Source: a virus. Taken from it: a stretch of DNA of 64,000 nt. A program made the translations under genes and the position numbers. The stretch is from positions 33,803 to 97,802 of IMG/VR virus record IMGVR_UViG_3300032829_000004; one strand, written 5' to 3'. The notes beneath the pieces were generated by a model, which was given only the letters and a program-made list of their open reading frames with translations, made no database searches and was not told where the DNA came from. Each line of letters opens with the position of its first letter. Within the stretch, counting starts at the first letter, position 1. Positions 7,665 to 15,408 of the stretch are shown in pieces.

Positions 7665-8093
7665 TTACGCGGACGGCACCCACTCGGGCCGGTAGTCCGG
7701 GTGGTCGGACCAGGCGGCGGCGAGGTCGCGCACGTCCAGTTCGTGCGAGTCCGCGCGCAGCGGCCAGCCAGGGTCGGCGGGACCGTACCCGGCACCTTCG
7801 TTTACCGCGCCGACAGTCACCTGATTGCGGGCGAATTCCCAGCGGGCCAGGATGCGCCGCTTGGCCGTGACCTCGCGCAGTACCCGCGCCGGGTCGTGGC
7901 GGGCGATGTGCTCCGCCTCGTTCAGGGTGGGGGTTCCCTCGTCGTAGACCAGGGGCTGGCCGGTGGCATAGGTGACGATCCATGAATCATGCTCGTCTTC
8001 GGCGGCCTTCCACGGCGACGGCGACTCGCATGCCTTCGCGGTCGCCTCGTCCTCGGCAAGCCGGGCTTCTACGAACGCGGCCAGTTCTTCCAT
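7665..8093 (-). CDS. DUF6221-family protein
   Basis: 142 residues. The N-terminus MEELAAFVEARLAEDE and the segment HIARHDPARVLREVTAKRRIL, with the SDHPDYRPEW ending, are the hallmarks of DUF6221. This family is common on Streptomyces phages and integrative elements and has unknown function. I chose the ATG at 8093 rather than 8102 because a GGAGA site lies 9 nt upstream of it and the family starts there. It is transcribed against the late genes, so it may be expressed in the lysogen. Confidence 0.75.
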   Translation of the reverse strand: MEELAAFVEARLAEDEATAKACESPSPWKAAEDEHDSWIVTYATGQPLVYDEGTPTLNEAEHIARHDPARVLREVTAKRRILARWEFARNQVTVGAVNEGAGYGPADPGWPLRADSHELDVRDLAAAWSDHPDYRPEWVPSA

Positions 8094-8162
8094 GCCCCTC
8101 ATTCTCCAGTCCAATGCCAGCGGTCCGGGGCTTTCCCACTGCCACGCTCGAAGGGAACCGTC

Positions 8163-9212
8163 TTGACTGACCTCGCACGCACGCCCGGCAAACGGGGCAG
8201 GCTTCCCGCGAAGCGCCTCGCGATGGGCTACCTGCACGAGTACGCGAAGACCCCTCTTCCCGTCCCCGCCTACCCGGTCGACGTCCGCGCGGGCATCCCT
8301 GACGATGCGTGGCTCATGCTGGGGAACGGCCCCGACCCGTCGTGCACGACGCACCCGGACGGCGTCGGCGACTGCGGGTTCGCGGGCCGCCAGCACTACC
8401 GGATGGCGAAAGCCGCCCACTACGGCGAGACCGAGACGTGGGAGACCAGCGACCAGCTTGTCGCCGAGTACCTCGCCTACGACGGCGGCCAGGACCAGGG
8501 TGTCGTCCTCGCCGACGTGCTGCTCGCCTGGTACAAGGCGGGAAAGATCAAGGCCTTCGCCCCCGTCGACCACGCCGACCCGGCCGCCGTCGACTCTGCG
8601 ATGCAGGCGTTCAGGGGCGTGTACGCGGGCGTCGACCTGACCTGCGATGCGGACCAGCTGTTCAGCGACGGGCAGCCCTGGACGGTCGCGGACGGCGAGC
8701 AGCCCGACCCGGCCGAGGGCCACTGCATCGTCAAGGTCTACGCGGACGGCAGAGGCCTTGACGGCTGGGTCACCTGGGGCGCGTTCCAGGAGTCCACCCG
8801 CGACTGGACGAAAGCCTGCCTCACTGAGGCATTCGTGATCATCACCAGCGAGGACGAGGCGGCCAAAGTCGACATGACCGTGCTCCTCGCAGACATCGAA
8901 GCCCTCGGAGGCACCGGGGGCTCAGTACAGCCGAAGAAGGGAAACACCGTGTTCGAGGTAATCAAGGCCAAGCTCGAGGCCATCTGGCACACCATCGACG
9001 GGGAGGCGAAGGCCGACCTCGAGAAGGCCCTCGCCGACGTCGAGGCGGAAGTCGCGAAGGCACAGCCGATCCTCGCCGAGTTCGAGACCGCGCTGAAGGC
9101 GGCCGTCGCCGCGGCCGAGCCGGAAGTCAAGGCGGAGATCGAGGCGCTCCTCGCCAAGCTCCTCGCCGACTTCGCCCCGCTGCTCGGAAAGGCACCTGCC
9201 TCCGGCATGTAG
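8163..9212 (+). CDS. Cysteine-peptidase-like phage protein with helical C-terminus
   Basis: 349 residues from a TTG at 8163 with AAGGGAA five bases upstream. Residues 60-110 contain HPDGVGDCGFAGRQHYRMAK and residues near 180 EGHCIVKVY. This arrangement (DCG...GHC) recalls papain-fold peptidases, with Cys71 and the later His as the candidate pair. Residues about 260-345 are a long charged amphipathic helix region (KADLEKALADVEAEVAKAQP and similar), possibly a coiled-coil oligomerisation or scaffold part. It is the last gene before two terminators. Catalysis is inferred only from the motif pattern. Confidence 0.55.
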   Translation: MTDLARTPGKRGRLPAKRLAMGYLHEYAKTPLPVPAYPVDVRAGIPDDAWLMLGNGPDPSCTTHPDGVGDCGFAGRQHYRMAKAAHYGETETWETSDQLVAEYLAYDGGQDQGVVLADVLLAWYKAGKIKAFAPVDHADPAAVDSAMQAFRGVYAGVDLTCDADQLFSDGQPWTVADGEQPDPAEGHCIVKVYADGRGLDGWVTWGAFQESTRDWTKACLTEAFVIITSEDEAAKVDMTVLLADIEALGGTGGSVQPKKGNTVFEVIKAKLEAIWHTIDGEAKADLEKALADVEAEVAKAQPILAEFETALKAAVAAAEPEVKAEIEALLAKLLADFAPLLGKAPASGM

Positions 9213-9247
9213 GCTCTCTCCGGGATCGCAAGTCCACGGAACCAGGG

Positions 9248-9286
9248 GCGCCCCCGTTCGGCCTTCGGGCGAGCGGGGGCGCTTTT
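9248..9286 (+). terminator. Intrinsic terminator of the late operon
   Basis: A perfect 9-bp stem (GCGCCCCCG / CGGGGGCGC) with a 17-nt loop, followed directly by TTTT at 9283-9286. It lies 36 nt after the last late gene. Confidence 0.85.
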
Positions 9287-9337
9287 CGCGTTGTCCCGCT
9301 GTGCTCGCGACCGCTGGAACGCACGCGAGACGATGAA

Positions 9338-9382
9338 GCCCCCGCACTGGCCTCAAGGTCAGTGCGGGGGCGTTTCGCTTTT
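9338..9382. terminator. Second terminator, 12-bp stem, probably bidirectional
   Basis: A perfect 12-bp inverted repeat (GCCCCCGCACTG / CAGTGCGGGGGC) with a 10-nt loop. It is followed on the + side by GTTTCGCTTTT. It sits between the late operon and the leftward gene ending at 9409, so it can stop transcription from both sides. Confidence 0.8.
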
Positions 9383-9408
9383 GCGGGCTAGAGTCCCGGC
9401 GCTGAAGC

Positions 9409-9675
9409 TCAGCCTTCGGTTGCGGCCGACAGCACCCGGAGCCACTTCTGCTGTTCCCACCTGCAGATCAGGGACACCAGGGGCGTGCTGCCAGGAATCG
9501 GAAGCCCCGCCAGCCGGTACACCGACCTTTCCAGGTCATCCACGATCAAGGGCGGCAGGTTGTCCTGGTCCGCCAACTCGAGCGCGCGGATGAGGATTCC
9601 GCCGACCGCGTCCGCCGTTGCCCGCGCGTTCTGCAGGTTGCCGAGAACATCCTGTTTGAATGCACTGCTGGCCAT
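9409..9675 (-). CDS. Small helical protein, unknown
   Basis: 88 residues from an ATG with a strong GGAGGT site 8 nt upstream. It is mostly helical (KQDVLGNLQNARATADAVGG) with a LICRWEQQKWLRVL ending. No known domain is recognised. It ends just before the bidirectional terminator and seems to be the promoter-distal member of the leftward 9.4-11.6 kb group. Confidence 0.6.
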   Translation of the reverse strand: MASSAFKQDVLGNLQNARATADAVGGILIRALELADQDNLPPLIVDDLERSVYRLAGLPIPGSTPLVSLICRWEQQKWLRVLSAATEG

Positions 9676-9740
9676 GCGATTACCTCCGTTTTGATGACGG
9701 CCCGGGGACTGCCGGGCCAGGGAATCAGAGGGGTTGCGGC

Positions 9741-10040
9741 TCATAACAGCGGCACTCCCTGGTCTGCCGAGACGATCCGGTTGCAGTCGTCGCAGACGAC
9801 AAACTGATCCTCCGGGCCTCCGTCACCGAACCGCCGCCGGTACTCCGCTTGCGCCTCGTCTTCCGGCACCGTCTTCTCCAGCTCGCGGCGGCACACGAAG
9901 CACCGGTACCAGCCCGGCGCGAGCGGCAGGTCCGGAATCCGCCCGGCGTCCATCGCGGCGAAAAGCAGGCCCGTGCGCCTTTTCAGGTAGGCCTCGCTGA
10001 CCTTGCACGGGTCGACGGGGGCGAAGATGTCCGGGAACAT
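9741..10040 (-). CDS. Small zinc-ribbon-like protein
   Basis: 99 residues from an ATG at 10040. Two CxxC pairs, WYRCFVCRREL near residue 45 and FVVCDDCNRIV near residue 83, would bind one zinc ion. The sequence between them is acidic (PEDEAQAEYRRRF). It overlaps the upstream gene by one base. Function unknown; a DNA- or protein-binding role is the usual guess for such ribbons. Confidence 0.6.
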   Translation of the reverse strand: MFPDIFAPVDPCKVSEAYLKRRTGLLFAAMDAGRIPDLPLAPGWYRCFVCRRELEKTVPEDEAQAEYRRRFGDGGPEDQFVVCDDCNRIVSADQGVPLL

Positions 10041-10381
10041 CACGCCCCCTGCGGTGCGGGCCGTAGCACCGGACCAGGCTTGGGCATGTTCCGGGCGAGC
10101 GCGGCGAGCCGTGCCCTCGCCTTGTGGCCGAGCTGCCTCAGTGACCGTTTCCGCCGGCCGCCCCTGCGGTTCAGCCAGATCCACAGCCACGCCGCCGCGA
10201 CCGCCGCGTCAGCGGGTGCCAGCACCCAGTGGCCTGTTACGGCTTCCAGGGCCGACTTCAGGCCGGCCGTGACCGCGACCGCCAGCGCCCATCCCCGCCG
10301 GGACGGCATGGCAGACGCCGCGATCACGCACCCGGTCTCCAGGATGGCCGCGCACACGGTGACCGCAGTCATGCCCGTCAC
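10040..10381 (-). CDS. Small membrane protein
   Basis: 113 residues from a GTG overlapping the previous stop. Hydrophobic stretches near residues 3-22 and 32-75 suggest two or three membrane spans, followed by an Arg/Lys-rich cytoplasmic tail (NRRGGRRKRSLRQLGHKARAR). It is grouped with another membrane protein and the GH12-like enzyme, so a cell-envelope role is likely. Nothing more specific is visible. Confidence 0.55.
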   Translation of the reverse strand: MTGMTAVTVCAAILETGCVIAASAMPSRRGWALAVAVTAGLKSALEAVTGHWVLAPADAAVAAAWLWIWLNRRGGRRKRSLRQLGHKARARLAALARNMPKPGPVLRPAPQGA

Positions 10382-10596
10382 CGCCGGGCCGCCTTCGCGT
10401 CAGGGCAGTCCGCGAGCATGCTCTGCTGGCTCCCCGGAATGTGGCCGGGGCAGCGGACGTCAGGATGGAAGCGCAGGAGCCGCCTGCGCCTGCGCCGGAC
10501 GCGTACCGCCTGGTAGATCAAGGCGCCTGCCGCTCCGGAGGCGCCTCCCGCGAGGAAATGGCCGGCCGCGCCGAGAAGGTCATGTGTCATGCTCAT
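10378..10596 (-). CDS. Small membrane-associated protein
   Basis: 72 residues. A Gly/Ala-rich hydrophobic helix (HFLAGGASGAAGALIYQAV) is followed by a strongly basic segment and two cysteines. ATGA overlaps tie it to both neighbours, placing it in one transcript with the GH12-like gene. Confidence 0.5.
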   Translation of the reverse strand: MSMTHDLLGAAGHFLAGGASGAAGALIYQAVRVRRRRRRLLRFHPDVRCPGHIPGSQQSMLADCPDAKAARR

Positions 10597-11603
10597 GAAC
10601 GCCCCGCCTTCAGCGTGTACCCTTCGACCGCGTTCCCGGTGCCGCCCCAGTCCATTTCCCAGCCGAGGTCGATCGCGTCGAGCCACTCGTCATCGCGGAG
10701 GAACCCGCGCCGGATCGAGTCTCCCCAGAAGTCGTTCAGCTTCAGGTTGTGGACGCTCACGGTCCCGCCGGTCACCCTTGGGGCCGTGTAGATGACCAGC
10801 CGCCACCCTTCCCCGGCCGGGCAGTGGTTCGTGGTTTCCCACTCCATGACATGCCACATCCGCCCGTCGACCCGGGTCGTGTAGTAGCCGTACGGCGAAC
10901 GGGGCTGCCAGTCGCCGGGGTGGGCGAGCCACACCATGATCTCGGTGTCCGCCTTGGACAGCACAGTTGAGCACCGCGACTGGAACGACGTCGAGCGCGG
11001 GGAGGCGGAAAACCACGTGTCGAACGCGAAATTCCCCTCGTAGCCGGGTGCCAGCCAGCCCTTCACGCTCGCGACCGGGTCCCAGTTGCCCGCCACCCTC
11101 GCCGGGTAGAGGAGGCACAGGCCCGCCTTCCGGTCCGCGTACGACGGGCACGAATCCCCGCCTACCCCGAACCCGGAGCCGACGTAAGGGAAGCTTCCGT
11201 TGCCAGGAGCCTGCGTCACGACAAGCTGCGCCTTGCGCGGGTCCGGGACCTCAACGCACGACCCTGCCGAATCGTGGGCGACGAGACGCGGGTCCGTCTC
11301 CAGCCACGTCCAGGCGTTAGTCCCGCAAAAGGGCTTCCCCCACGTGCGGACGTCCTGCGCCCCGGCCGGCCCAGGTGCCCCGTACAGTGCCAGTGCCGCC
11401 GCGGCGAGCAGCATCAGCATGGCGGCACCCCGGCGGGCCGCGCGGCGGGGAACCCGCCACGCCCTCGGGGCAGGAGGCGGCGGGGAACAGGAAAGGGAGC
11501 GTTCCGCCTGGAGCAGGGCGATCCGTTCCAGTTCCGCCAGGCCGGCCAGCTGGTCGCCCTCGCACGCGGCGGCGGGGAATCCCTGGGGGAGAGTGGCGGT
11601 CAC
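10593..11603 (-). CDS. GH12-like secreted glycoside hydrolase
   Basis: 336 residues from a GTG. Residues 1-60 are polar and Arg-rich. Residues about 61-82 are hydrophobic (AAMLMLLAAAALALYGAPGP) and end in a signal-peptidase-like AGAQ site. The mature part resembles glycosyl hydrolase family 12: a beta-sandwich pattern with DTEIMVWLAHPGDWQP (nucleophile Glu) and WEMDWGGTGNAV near the end (acid/base Glu). Family members hydrolyse beta-1,4-glucans or xyloglucan. On a phage-like element it could be a depolymerase or a cargo gene useful to a soil host. It heads the four-gene leftward group. Confidence 0.6.
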   Translation of the reverse strand: MTATLPQGFPAAACEGDQLAGLAELERIALLQAERSLSCSPPPPAPRAWRVPRRAARRGAAMLMLLAAAALALYGAPGPAGAQDVRTWGKPFCGTNAWTWLETDPRLVAHDSAGSCVEVPDPRKAQLVVTQAPGNGSFPYVGSGFGVGGDSCPSYADRKAGLCLLYPARVAGNWDPVASVKGWLAPGYEGNFAFDTWFSASPRSTSFQSRCSTVLSKADTEIMVWLAHPGDWQPRSPYGYYTTRVDGRMWHVMEWETTNHCPAGEGWRLVIYTAPRVTGGTVSVHNLKLNDFWGDSIRRGFLRDDEWLDAIDLGWEMDWGGTGNAVEGYTLKAGRS

Positions 11604-11708
11604 GCGGCGGCCCTTTCAAGCCGGGCCGGGCATGCCGGGTCCTTCATGCTCATCCTGATCCCATCCTTCTGTTTCAAGGACGCCGCAGGTCAGAGCCAGT
11701 CAAGTATA

Positions 11709-11735
11709 GAGTGGTTGCGGGTCCGCAATCATCCT
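11709..11735. other. Candidate attP core for the serine integrase
   Basis: TTGCGG-GT-CCGCAA, a perfect 6-bp inverted repeat around an asymmetric GT dinucleotide at 11721-11722, lies six bases beyond the integrase stop codon. Serine-integrase sites are short imperfect palindromes with a central two-base crossover, often next to the gene. This is position and shape evidence only. Confidence 0.35.
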
Positions 11736-13344
11736 AGACCGTAGTGGCTTTCCCTGCCTGCGGCATCGCGCCTTCCCACGGGTCCGGTTCCCATACCGGC
11801 AGCACCTCGATCCGGGCAGGCATGAGCTTCCACCAGCCCGCGCGGTCCCGTGACCGCTCGCCGGCCCGGTACACCGTGATCCGGCGCACCAGGCTCCGCA
11901 GGATCGCGTTCAGCTGCGCCGCCGGCAGCCGGTCCCAGTCGGCCGCCAGGGCGGGCAGCACCGGGATGAGGTCCGCGGACGGCTCCGCCGCCAGCGCCTC
12001 CCTGGCGGCTTCCAGGTCCGCCGCCGCCTGGTCCCGCTCCGCCCGCTTCACCGCCGCCGCCTGCTTCCACGTGTCGTCGCCGAGAACGTCCCCGCCGTCC
12101 CTGGCACGCTGAAGGGCAATGTTCACCAGCTGCCTGTCGTGCTCGGCCAGGGCCGCCTCGAGCCTGGCCACCGTGCCGGCCGAGTCGCGGCGCTCCGCCG
12201 ACCTGGCAAGGTCCCTGGCCGCCGCGTCCACGTCCGCCGCCCACGCCTCCACGGCCTCCCGGGCGGCGTCCGCGATCCGGGTCACCGACAAGGACGGCTT
12301 TCCCTCGCAGTCGTCGTACTGCCTGCCCCGAGAGCAGGAGTACAGGGTGGCGCCGCCGCTGGCGTACCCGGACGGCGTCATCGCCGACCGGCAGTGCCCG
12401 CACCTCACCAGGCCCGTCACCGGGTAGCGGGCGGCCCGCGCGCGGGGCGGCAGCTTGGCCGTCTCGGCGCGCCGCCGCCGGTACGCCTGCCATTCCGCCG
12501 GGGTGATCACCGGGTCGTGCGCCCCCTTGACGTAGGCGCGGCGCGGGCAGCGTGCCCTGCTGCCGCACTTGCACGCCGGGTCGTGCAGCAGCAGGAGTCC
12601 GGCGCCGAACCCGGAGTCGAGCACGTCCCTGACGGACTGCGCCCGCCACCTGCCCCCGTAGGAGGTCTGCCAGCCCGCCGCGTTGAGCCGTCCCGCGATC
12701 ACCCTGAACCCCTCGCCGGCGATGCTGGCACGGTAGGCGTCCGCCAGGGCGGGGCCTTCCGCGGTGCCCGGAACGTACCTCTCGGTTTCTCCTTTGACGC
12801 GGCGGGTGCGCTGCGGGTCGTCCTCGTCGCGGACGCGTCCTTCCCGCCGGTAGCCGAACCGGGGGCGGCCGAACGGGGGGAGTCCTTCCCGGACCCGCCA
12901 GCCGTAGGTTTCCGCCCAGATTTCCCCGGCCCGGTCGGATTCGTAGGCGGACACTTCCAGCAGGACGCCCCGCTGGAACTTGCCCGTCGCGGTCGTCGTG
13001 TCCACGTCCTCTGTCGCCGACACGAGCCGGCCGCCGGCTTCTTCCAGTTCGGCGAGGTAGACGTGGTTGCCGAGCCGCTGCCGGCCGAACCTGGAGAACT
13101 TCCAGACGATGACCGCCTGCGCCTCGCCGGACTTGACCCTGCCGATGGCGGACAGGATCTTCCTCTTGAACGTGCGGCCCGACACGTCCAGGTCCTCGAC
13201 CCAGTCGATGACCGCGTACCCGCAGCGGGCCGCGCACGCCTCGATCGCTGCCCGCTGCGTCTGCGGGGAGATCATCTCCTCGCGTTTCATCGACACCCGG
13301 ACGTACCCGATCGCGGGGACCGGGGGAGAGGCGTCAGGCGGCAT
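11734..13344 (-). CDS. Large serine recombinase / integrase
   Basis: 536 residues. The N-terminal resolvase domain starts AIGYVRVSMKREEM (nucleophile Ser18) and continues with VIVWKFSRFGR and the R-rich active-site helix. The recombinase domain (GRPRFGYRREG ... VRDVLDSGFGAGLLL) carries the zinc-ribbon cysteines CKCGSRARC and LVRCGHCRSAM. A coiled-coil segment (AAVKRAERDQAAADLEAARE) follows. The length is typical for phage integrases acting on attP/attB. It overlaps the upstream GIY-YIG gene by 11 bases. Confidence 0.95.
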   Translation of the reverse strand: MPPDASPPVPAIGYVRVSMKREEMISPQTQRAAIEACAARCGYAVIDWVEDLDVSGRTFKRKILSAIGRVKSGEAQAVIVWKFSRFGRQRLGNHVYLAELEEAGGRLVSATEDVDTTTATGKFQRGVLLEVSAYESDRAGEIWAETYGWRVREGLPPFGRPRFGYRREGRVRDEDDPQRTRRVKGETERYVPGTAEGPALADAYRASIAGEGFRVIAGRLNAAGWQTSYGGRWRAQSVRDVLDSGFGAGLLLLHDPACKCGSRARCPRRAYVKGAHDPVITPAEWQAYRRRRAETAKLPPRARAARYPVTGLVRCGHCRSAMTPSGYASGGATLYSCSRGRQYDDCEGKPSLSVTRIADAAREAVEAWAADVDAAARDLARSAERRDSAGTVARLEAALAEHDRQLVNIALQRARDGGDVLGDDTWKQAAAVKRAERDQAAADLEAAREALAAEPSADLIPVLPALAADWDRLPAAQLNAILRSLVRRITVYRAGERSRDRAGWWKLMPARIEVLPVWEPDPWEGAMPQAGKATTV

Positions 13345-13750
13345 CGGCCGCGGCCTTCGCTTCGAGCTCGGCGACGCGCGCCGCGGTCCCCTCGGCGATG
13401 ATTTCCGACATCGGCACCCGCAGGTCGAACGCGACCTTGCGGAGCCGCTCGTACAGTCCGGCGTCGAACCGGAGTATTGTCGCCCGGAGTTTCCTGGGGC
13501 CGGCCGGATCGCCGTCCGCTGGAATCAGCCTGTTGTAAACAGGTCCTTCTGCATGTATGGCCACCGCCTCGGCAGCCAAGGCCGCCGACCTTTCCGGATG
13601 CCACTCGACGACCTCGCGCTTCACGTCACCCCACCACGGCTTCTCGCGGGCGTGGGTGCTGAGCCTTGCTCTCGGCGAGACCGCCACGCCGACATACAGG
13701 AGGCGCTCGTCCGCGTCATAAAGGCGGTAGACCGCCGTGCGCCTACTCAC
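13334..13750 (-). CDS. GIY-YIG domain fused to ribbon-helix-helix domain
   Basis: 138 residues from a GTG at 13750. Residues 4-75 match a compact GIY-YIG fold (TAVYRLYDADERLLYVGV, then RARLSTHAREKPWW and EAVAIHAEGPVYN). Residues 85-130 look like a ribbon-helix-helix DNA-binding unit (RATILRFDAGLYERLRKVAF, then VPMSEIIAEG). It shares eight bases with the antitoxin-like gene upstream and is followed by the integrase. It may act as a sequence-directed nuclease, as a regulator that uses the GIY-YIG fold for binding, or as the toxin partner of the adjacent antitoxin-like protein. Confidence 0.75.
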   Translation of the reverse strand: MSRRTAVYRLYDADERLLYVGVAVSPRARLSTHAREKPWWGDVKREVVEWHPERSAALAAEAVAIHAEGPVYNRLIPADGDPAGPRKLRATILRFDAGLYERLRKVAFDLRVPMSEIIAEGTAARVAELEAKAAADAA

Positions 13751-13943
13751 TCGCCCGCCCTTCCTGCCCAAGCGGCGCAATTGCGGCCAAAGCTGCACGG
13801 TGCCACTCAACAGGCACTATCACGGCGGTCGGAGTGTCGTACCGGAGGATCGTGACATGCGCGCCGCCGTGTTCGACTGCGTTGAGCAGTTCGCGGAAGT
13901 TGCGGCGCGCCTCGTCGCTGTGCATCCGGCGATCTTCATCCAT
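13743..13943 (-). CDS. Phd/YefM-like antitoxin
   Basis: 66 residues from an ATG at 13943. The pattern SDEARRNFRELLNAVEHGG, HVTILRY, TAVIVPVEWHRAAL follows the Phd/YefM antitoxin fold (helix, strand, helix, strand). An 18-bp palindrome lies just upstream, as expected for an autoregulated antitoxin. No classical RelE or Doc toxin follows. The overlapping partner is the GIY-YIG-RHH gene. Confidence 0.65.
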   Translation of the reverse strand: MDEDRRMHSDEARRNFRELLNAVEHGGAHVTILRYDTPTAVIVPVEWHRAALAAIAPLGQEGRASE

Positions 13944-13955
13944 CGGGTGAGTCTA

Positions 13956-13973
13956 TAGAGTCATATGACTCTA
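13956..13973. promoter_or_regulatory. 18-bp perfect palindrome, probable antitoxin operator
   Basis: TAGAGTCATATGACTCTA lies 13 bases upstream of the antitoxin start, in locally AT-rich sequence with an extra GAGTC copy at its left. A dimeric repressor would fit this site. Confidence 0.6.
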
Positions 13974-14009
13974 AGGCGGCTCTATCGGCAACTGCGGTCG
14001 CCGGAAATG

Positions 14010-14240
14010 TCAGGCGGCGCCGCCCGTTGCCGCCGCGAGAGCCTTCCCGTAGGCGAGGGCGTGCGGGGCGGACGGAACCGACCGGCCTGCTTCCCATGCG
14101 CTGACCGACTGGCGGGAGACGCCCAGCGCGAGAGCGATCTCCGATGCCGACACTCCGGCCGCGGCCCGGGATTCTTTCGCGGTGCCCGTGCGGAGATCGG
14201 CCCGGATGCGGGCGACGGCGGCGAGATCGGAGGGGCGCAC
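14010..14240 (-). CDS. XRE-family helix-turn-helix protein
   Basis: 76 residues from a GTG at 14240. The HTH reads ASEIALALGVSRQSVSAWEAG near residues 30-52, a standard Cro/C1 type. There is no ribosome site; instead TAGCGT lies exactly seven bases before the GTG, so the mRNA may be leaderless. It is divergent from the Cre-like recombinase gene and may control it. An ATG at 14314 upstream is possible but would add a stretch with no conserved character. Confidence 0.6.
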   Translation of the reverse strand: MRPSDLAAVARIRADLRTGTAKESRAAAGVSASEIALALGVSRQSVSAWEAGRSVPSAPHALAYGKALAAATGGAA

Positions 14241-14339
14241 GGTGGAAACGCTACGGCAGGGGAGGGGGTAAGGGAAACGGCGGAAAGTCTGTGTCAGGAC
14301 TTCGGCAAGCATATGTAAGGCGTAAGCCCGTAATTCCGG

Positions 14340-14373
14340 CTGGCTCACGATAAGATGCATTATCGTGAGCCAG
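14340..14373. repeat. 34-bp lox-like inverted repeat (14-6-14)
   Basis: Perfect arms CTGGCTCACGATAA and TTATCGTGAGCCAG around a GATGCA spacer. The right arm contains the GTG start codon of the tyrosine recombinase. Size and symmetry match tyrosine-recombinase core sites (loxP is 13-8-13, dif is 11-6-11). It could equally serve as an operator or an mRNA hairpin hiding the start codon. Confidence 0.6.
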
Positions 14374-15408
14374 AATCCGGGGCGCGAAATCGTCCCGTCC
14401 GGAATCCGGCCGCCGGCCGCGAATCCCGGCGGACGGCTGTCCCCCGCCGCCGTCACCGCGGTGACTGCCGGCACTCCCGTCAACACCGGGCGCACGTACC
14501 GGGCAACCCTGCAGCGGTACGCCAAATGGAGCGAGCAGACAGGGCTCGGCGGCCTGCCCGCCACCGCCGGGGCGCTCACCGAATACGCGGCCTACCTCTC
14601 CGGCGTGCGCGGCCTGAAGCCGGCCAGCATCGAGACCGCCCGCTGGGCCATCATCAAATGGCACAGGATCGCCGGGTACCCGCCGCCGGAAACCGCCGGC
14701 CTGGTCGCCGTCCTCAACGGCTACCGGGCGCGCCTCGCCGGAGCCGGCGACCCCAGGGCGAAGACGAGGAAGGCGACCGCCGCCGAACGGGACGCCCTCG
14801 CCGCGATGCTCGCCGCCATCGACCGGAAAACCCCGGCCGGGCAGCGGGACGCGGCCATGATCCTCGTCGGCTTCGGGATCGGCGCCCGCCGGGGCGAGAT
14901 CGCCGGGCTGGACATCGGCGGCCTCGACATCCGCGACCGGGGAATGCAGGTCAGCGTCTACCGCCAGAAGGTCAGGAAACTGGACGACCCGGTGGTGAAG
15001 CGGCGCACCTTCGCGGCACTCTGCCCGGTCGCAGCCGCAGAGGCGTGGACCGGGACGCTCGCCGCGCACGGGCGCACCAGCGGCCCGCTGTTCGTCCGCA
15101 TCGACAGGCACGGGAACCTGGCCAGCCCGGTCGTCCGCGACGGCCGGCAGATCGGCGACCCCTCGGGGCGCATGACCGGCCAGGCGATCGCCGACGTGAT
15201 CCGGCGCCGCGCCCTCGCGGCCGGACTCGGCGGCCGGTGGTCAGGGCACAGCCTCCGCCGCGGGCTCGCCACAGAGATGCACAAGGCGGGCGCGGAGCGG
15301 CGGCTGATCGAGCGGCAGGGCGGATGGTCGGCCGGGTCCGCCGCGGTATCGGGATACATCGAGGACGCCGAGCGGTGGCTTTACGACGCACTGGACGGCG
15401 TCCTGTGA
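14365..15408 (+). CDS. Cre-like tyrosine recombinase
   Basis: 347 residues, close to Cre (343). The N-terminal SAM-like domain has RTYRATLQRYAKWSEQTGL and YAAYLSGVRGLKPASI. The catalytic set is GARRGEI (Arg175), WSGHSLRRGLATEMHKAG (His295, Arg298), RQGGWS (Trp321) and VSGYIED (Tyr331). Spacing and local wording closely follow Cre (WSGHSARVG, AGGW, NYI). Likely roles are resolving dimers of a circular prophage or inverting/integrating DNA. The gene starts inside the lox-like repeat and overlaps the endonuclease VII gene by four bases. Confidence 0.85.
   Translation: MSQNPGREIVPSGIRPPAANPGGRLSPAAVTAVTAGTPVNTGRTYRATLQRYAKWSEQTGLGGLPATAGALTEYAAYLSGVRGLKPASIETARWAIIKWHRIAGYPPPETAGLVAVLNGYRARLAGAGDPRAKTRKATAAERDALAAMLAAIDRKTPAGQRDAAMILVGFGIGARRGEIAGLDIGGLDIRDRGMQVSVYRQKVRKLDDPVVKRRTFAALCPVAAAEAWTGTLAAHGRTSGPLFVRIDRHGNLASPVVRDGRQIGDPSGRMTGQAIADVIRRRALAAGLGGRWSGHSLRRGLATEMHKAGAERRLIERQGGWSAGSAAVSGYIEDAERWLYDALDGVL

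Noticed and set aside
7989-8162. N-terminal extension of the cysteine-peptidase-like gene
   Set aside because: Upstream part is the complement of DUF6221; the TTG at 8163 has a proper ribosome site.
11729-13401. Long frames (400-500 codons) overlapping the serine integrase on either strand
   Set aside because: They are Arg/Gly/Pro-rich shadows of the integrase frame in GC-rich DNA and lack domains.
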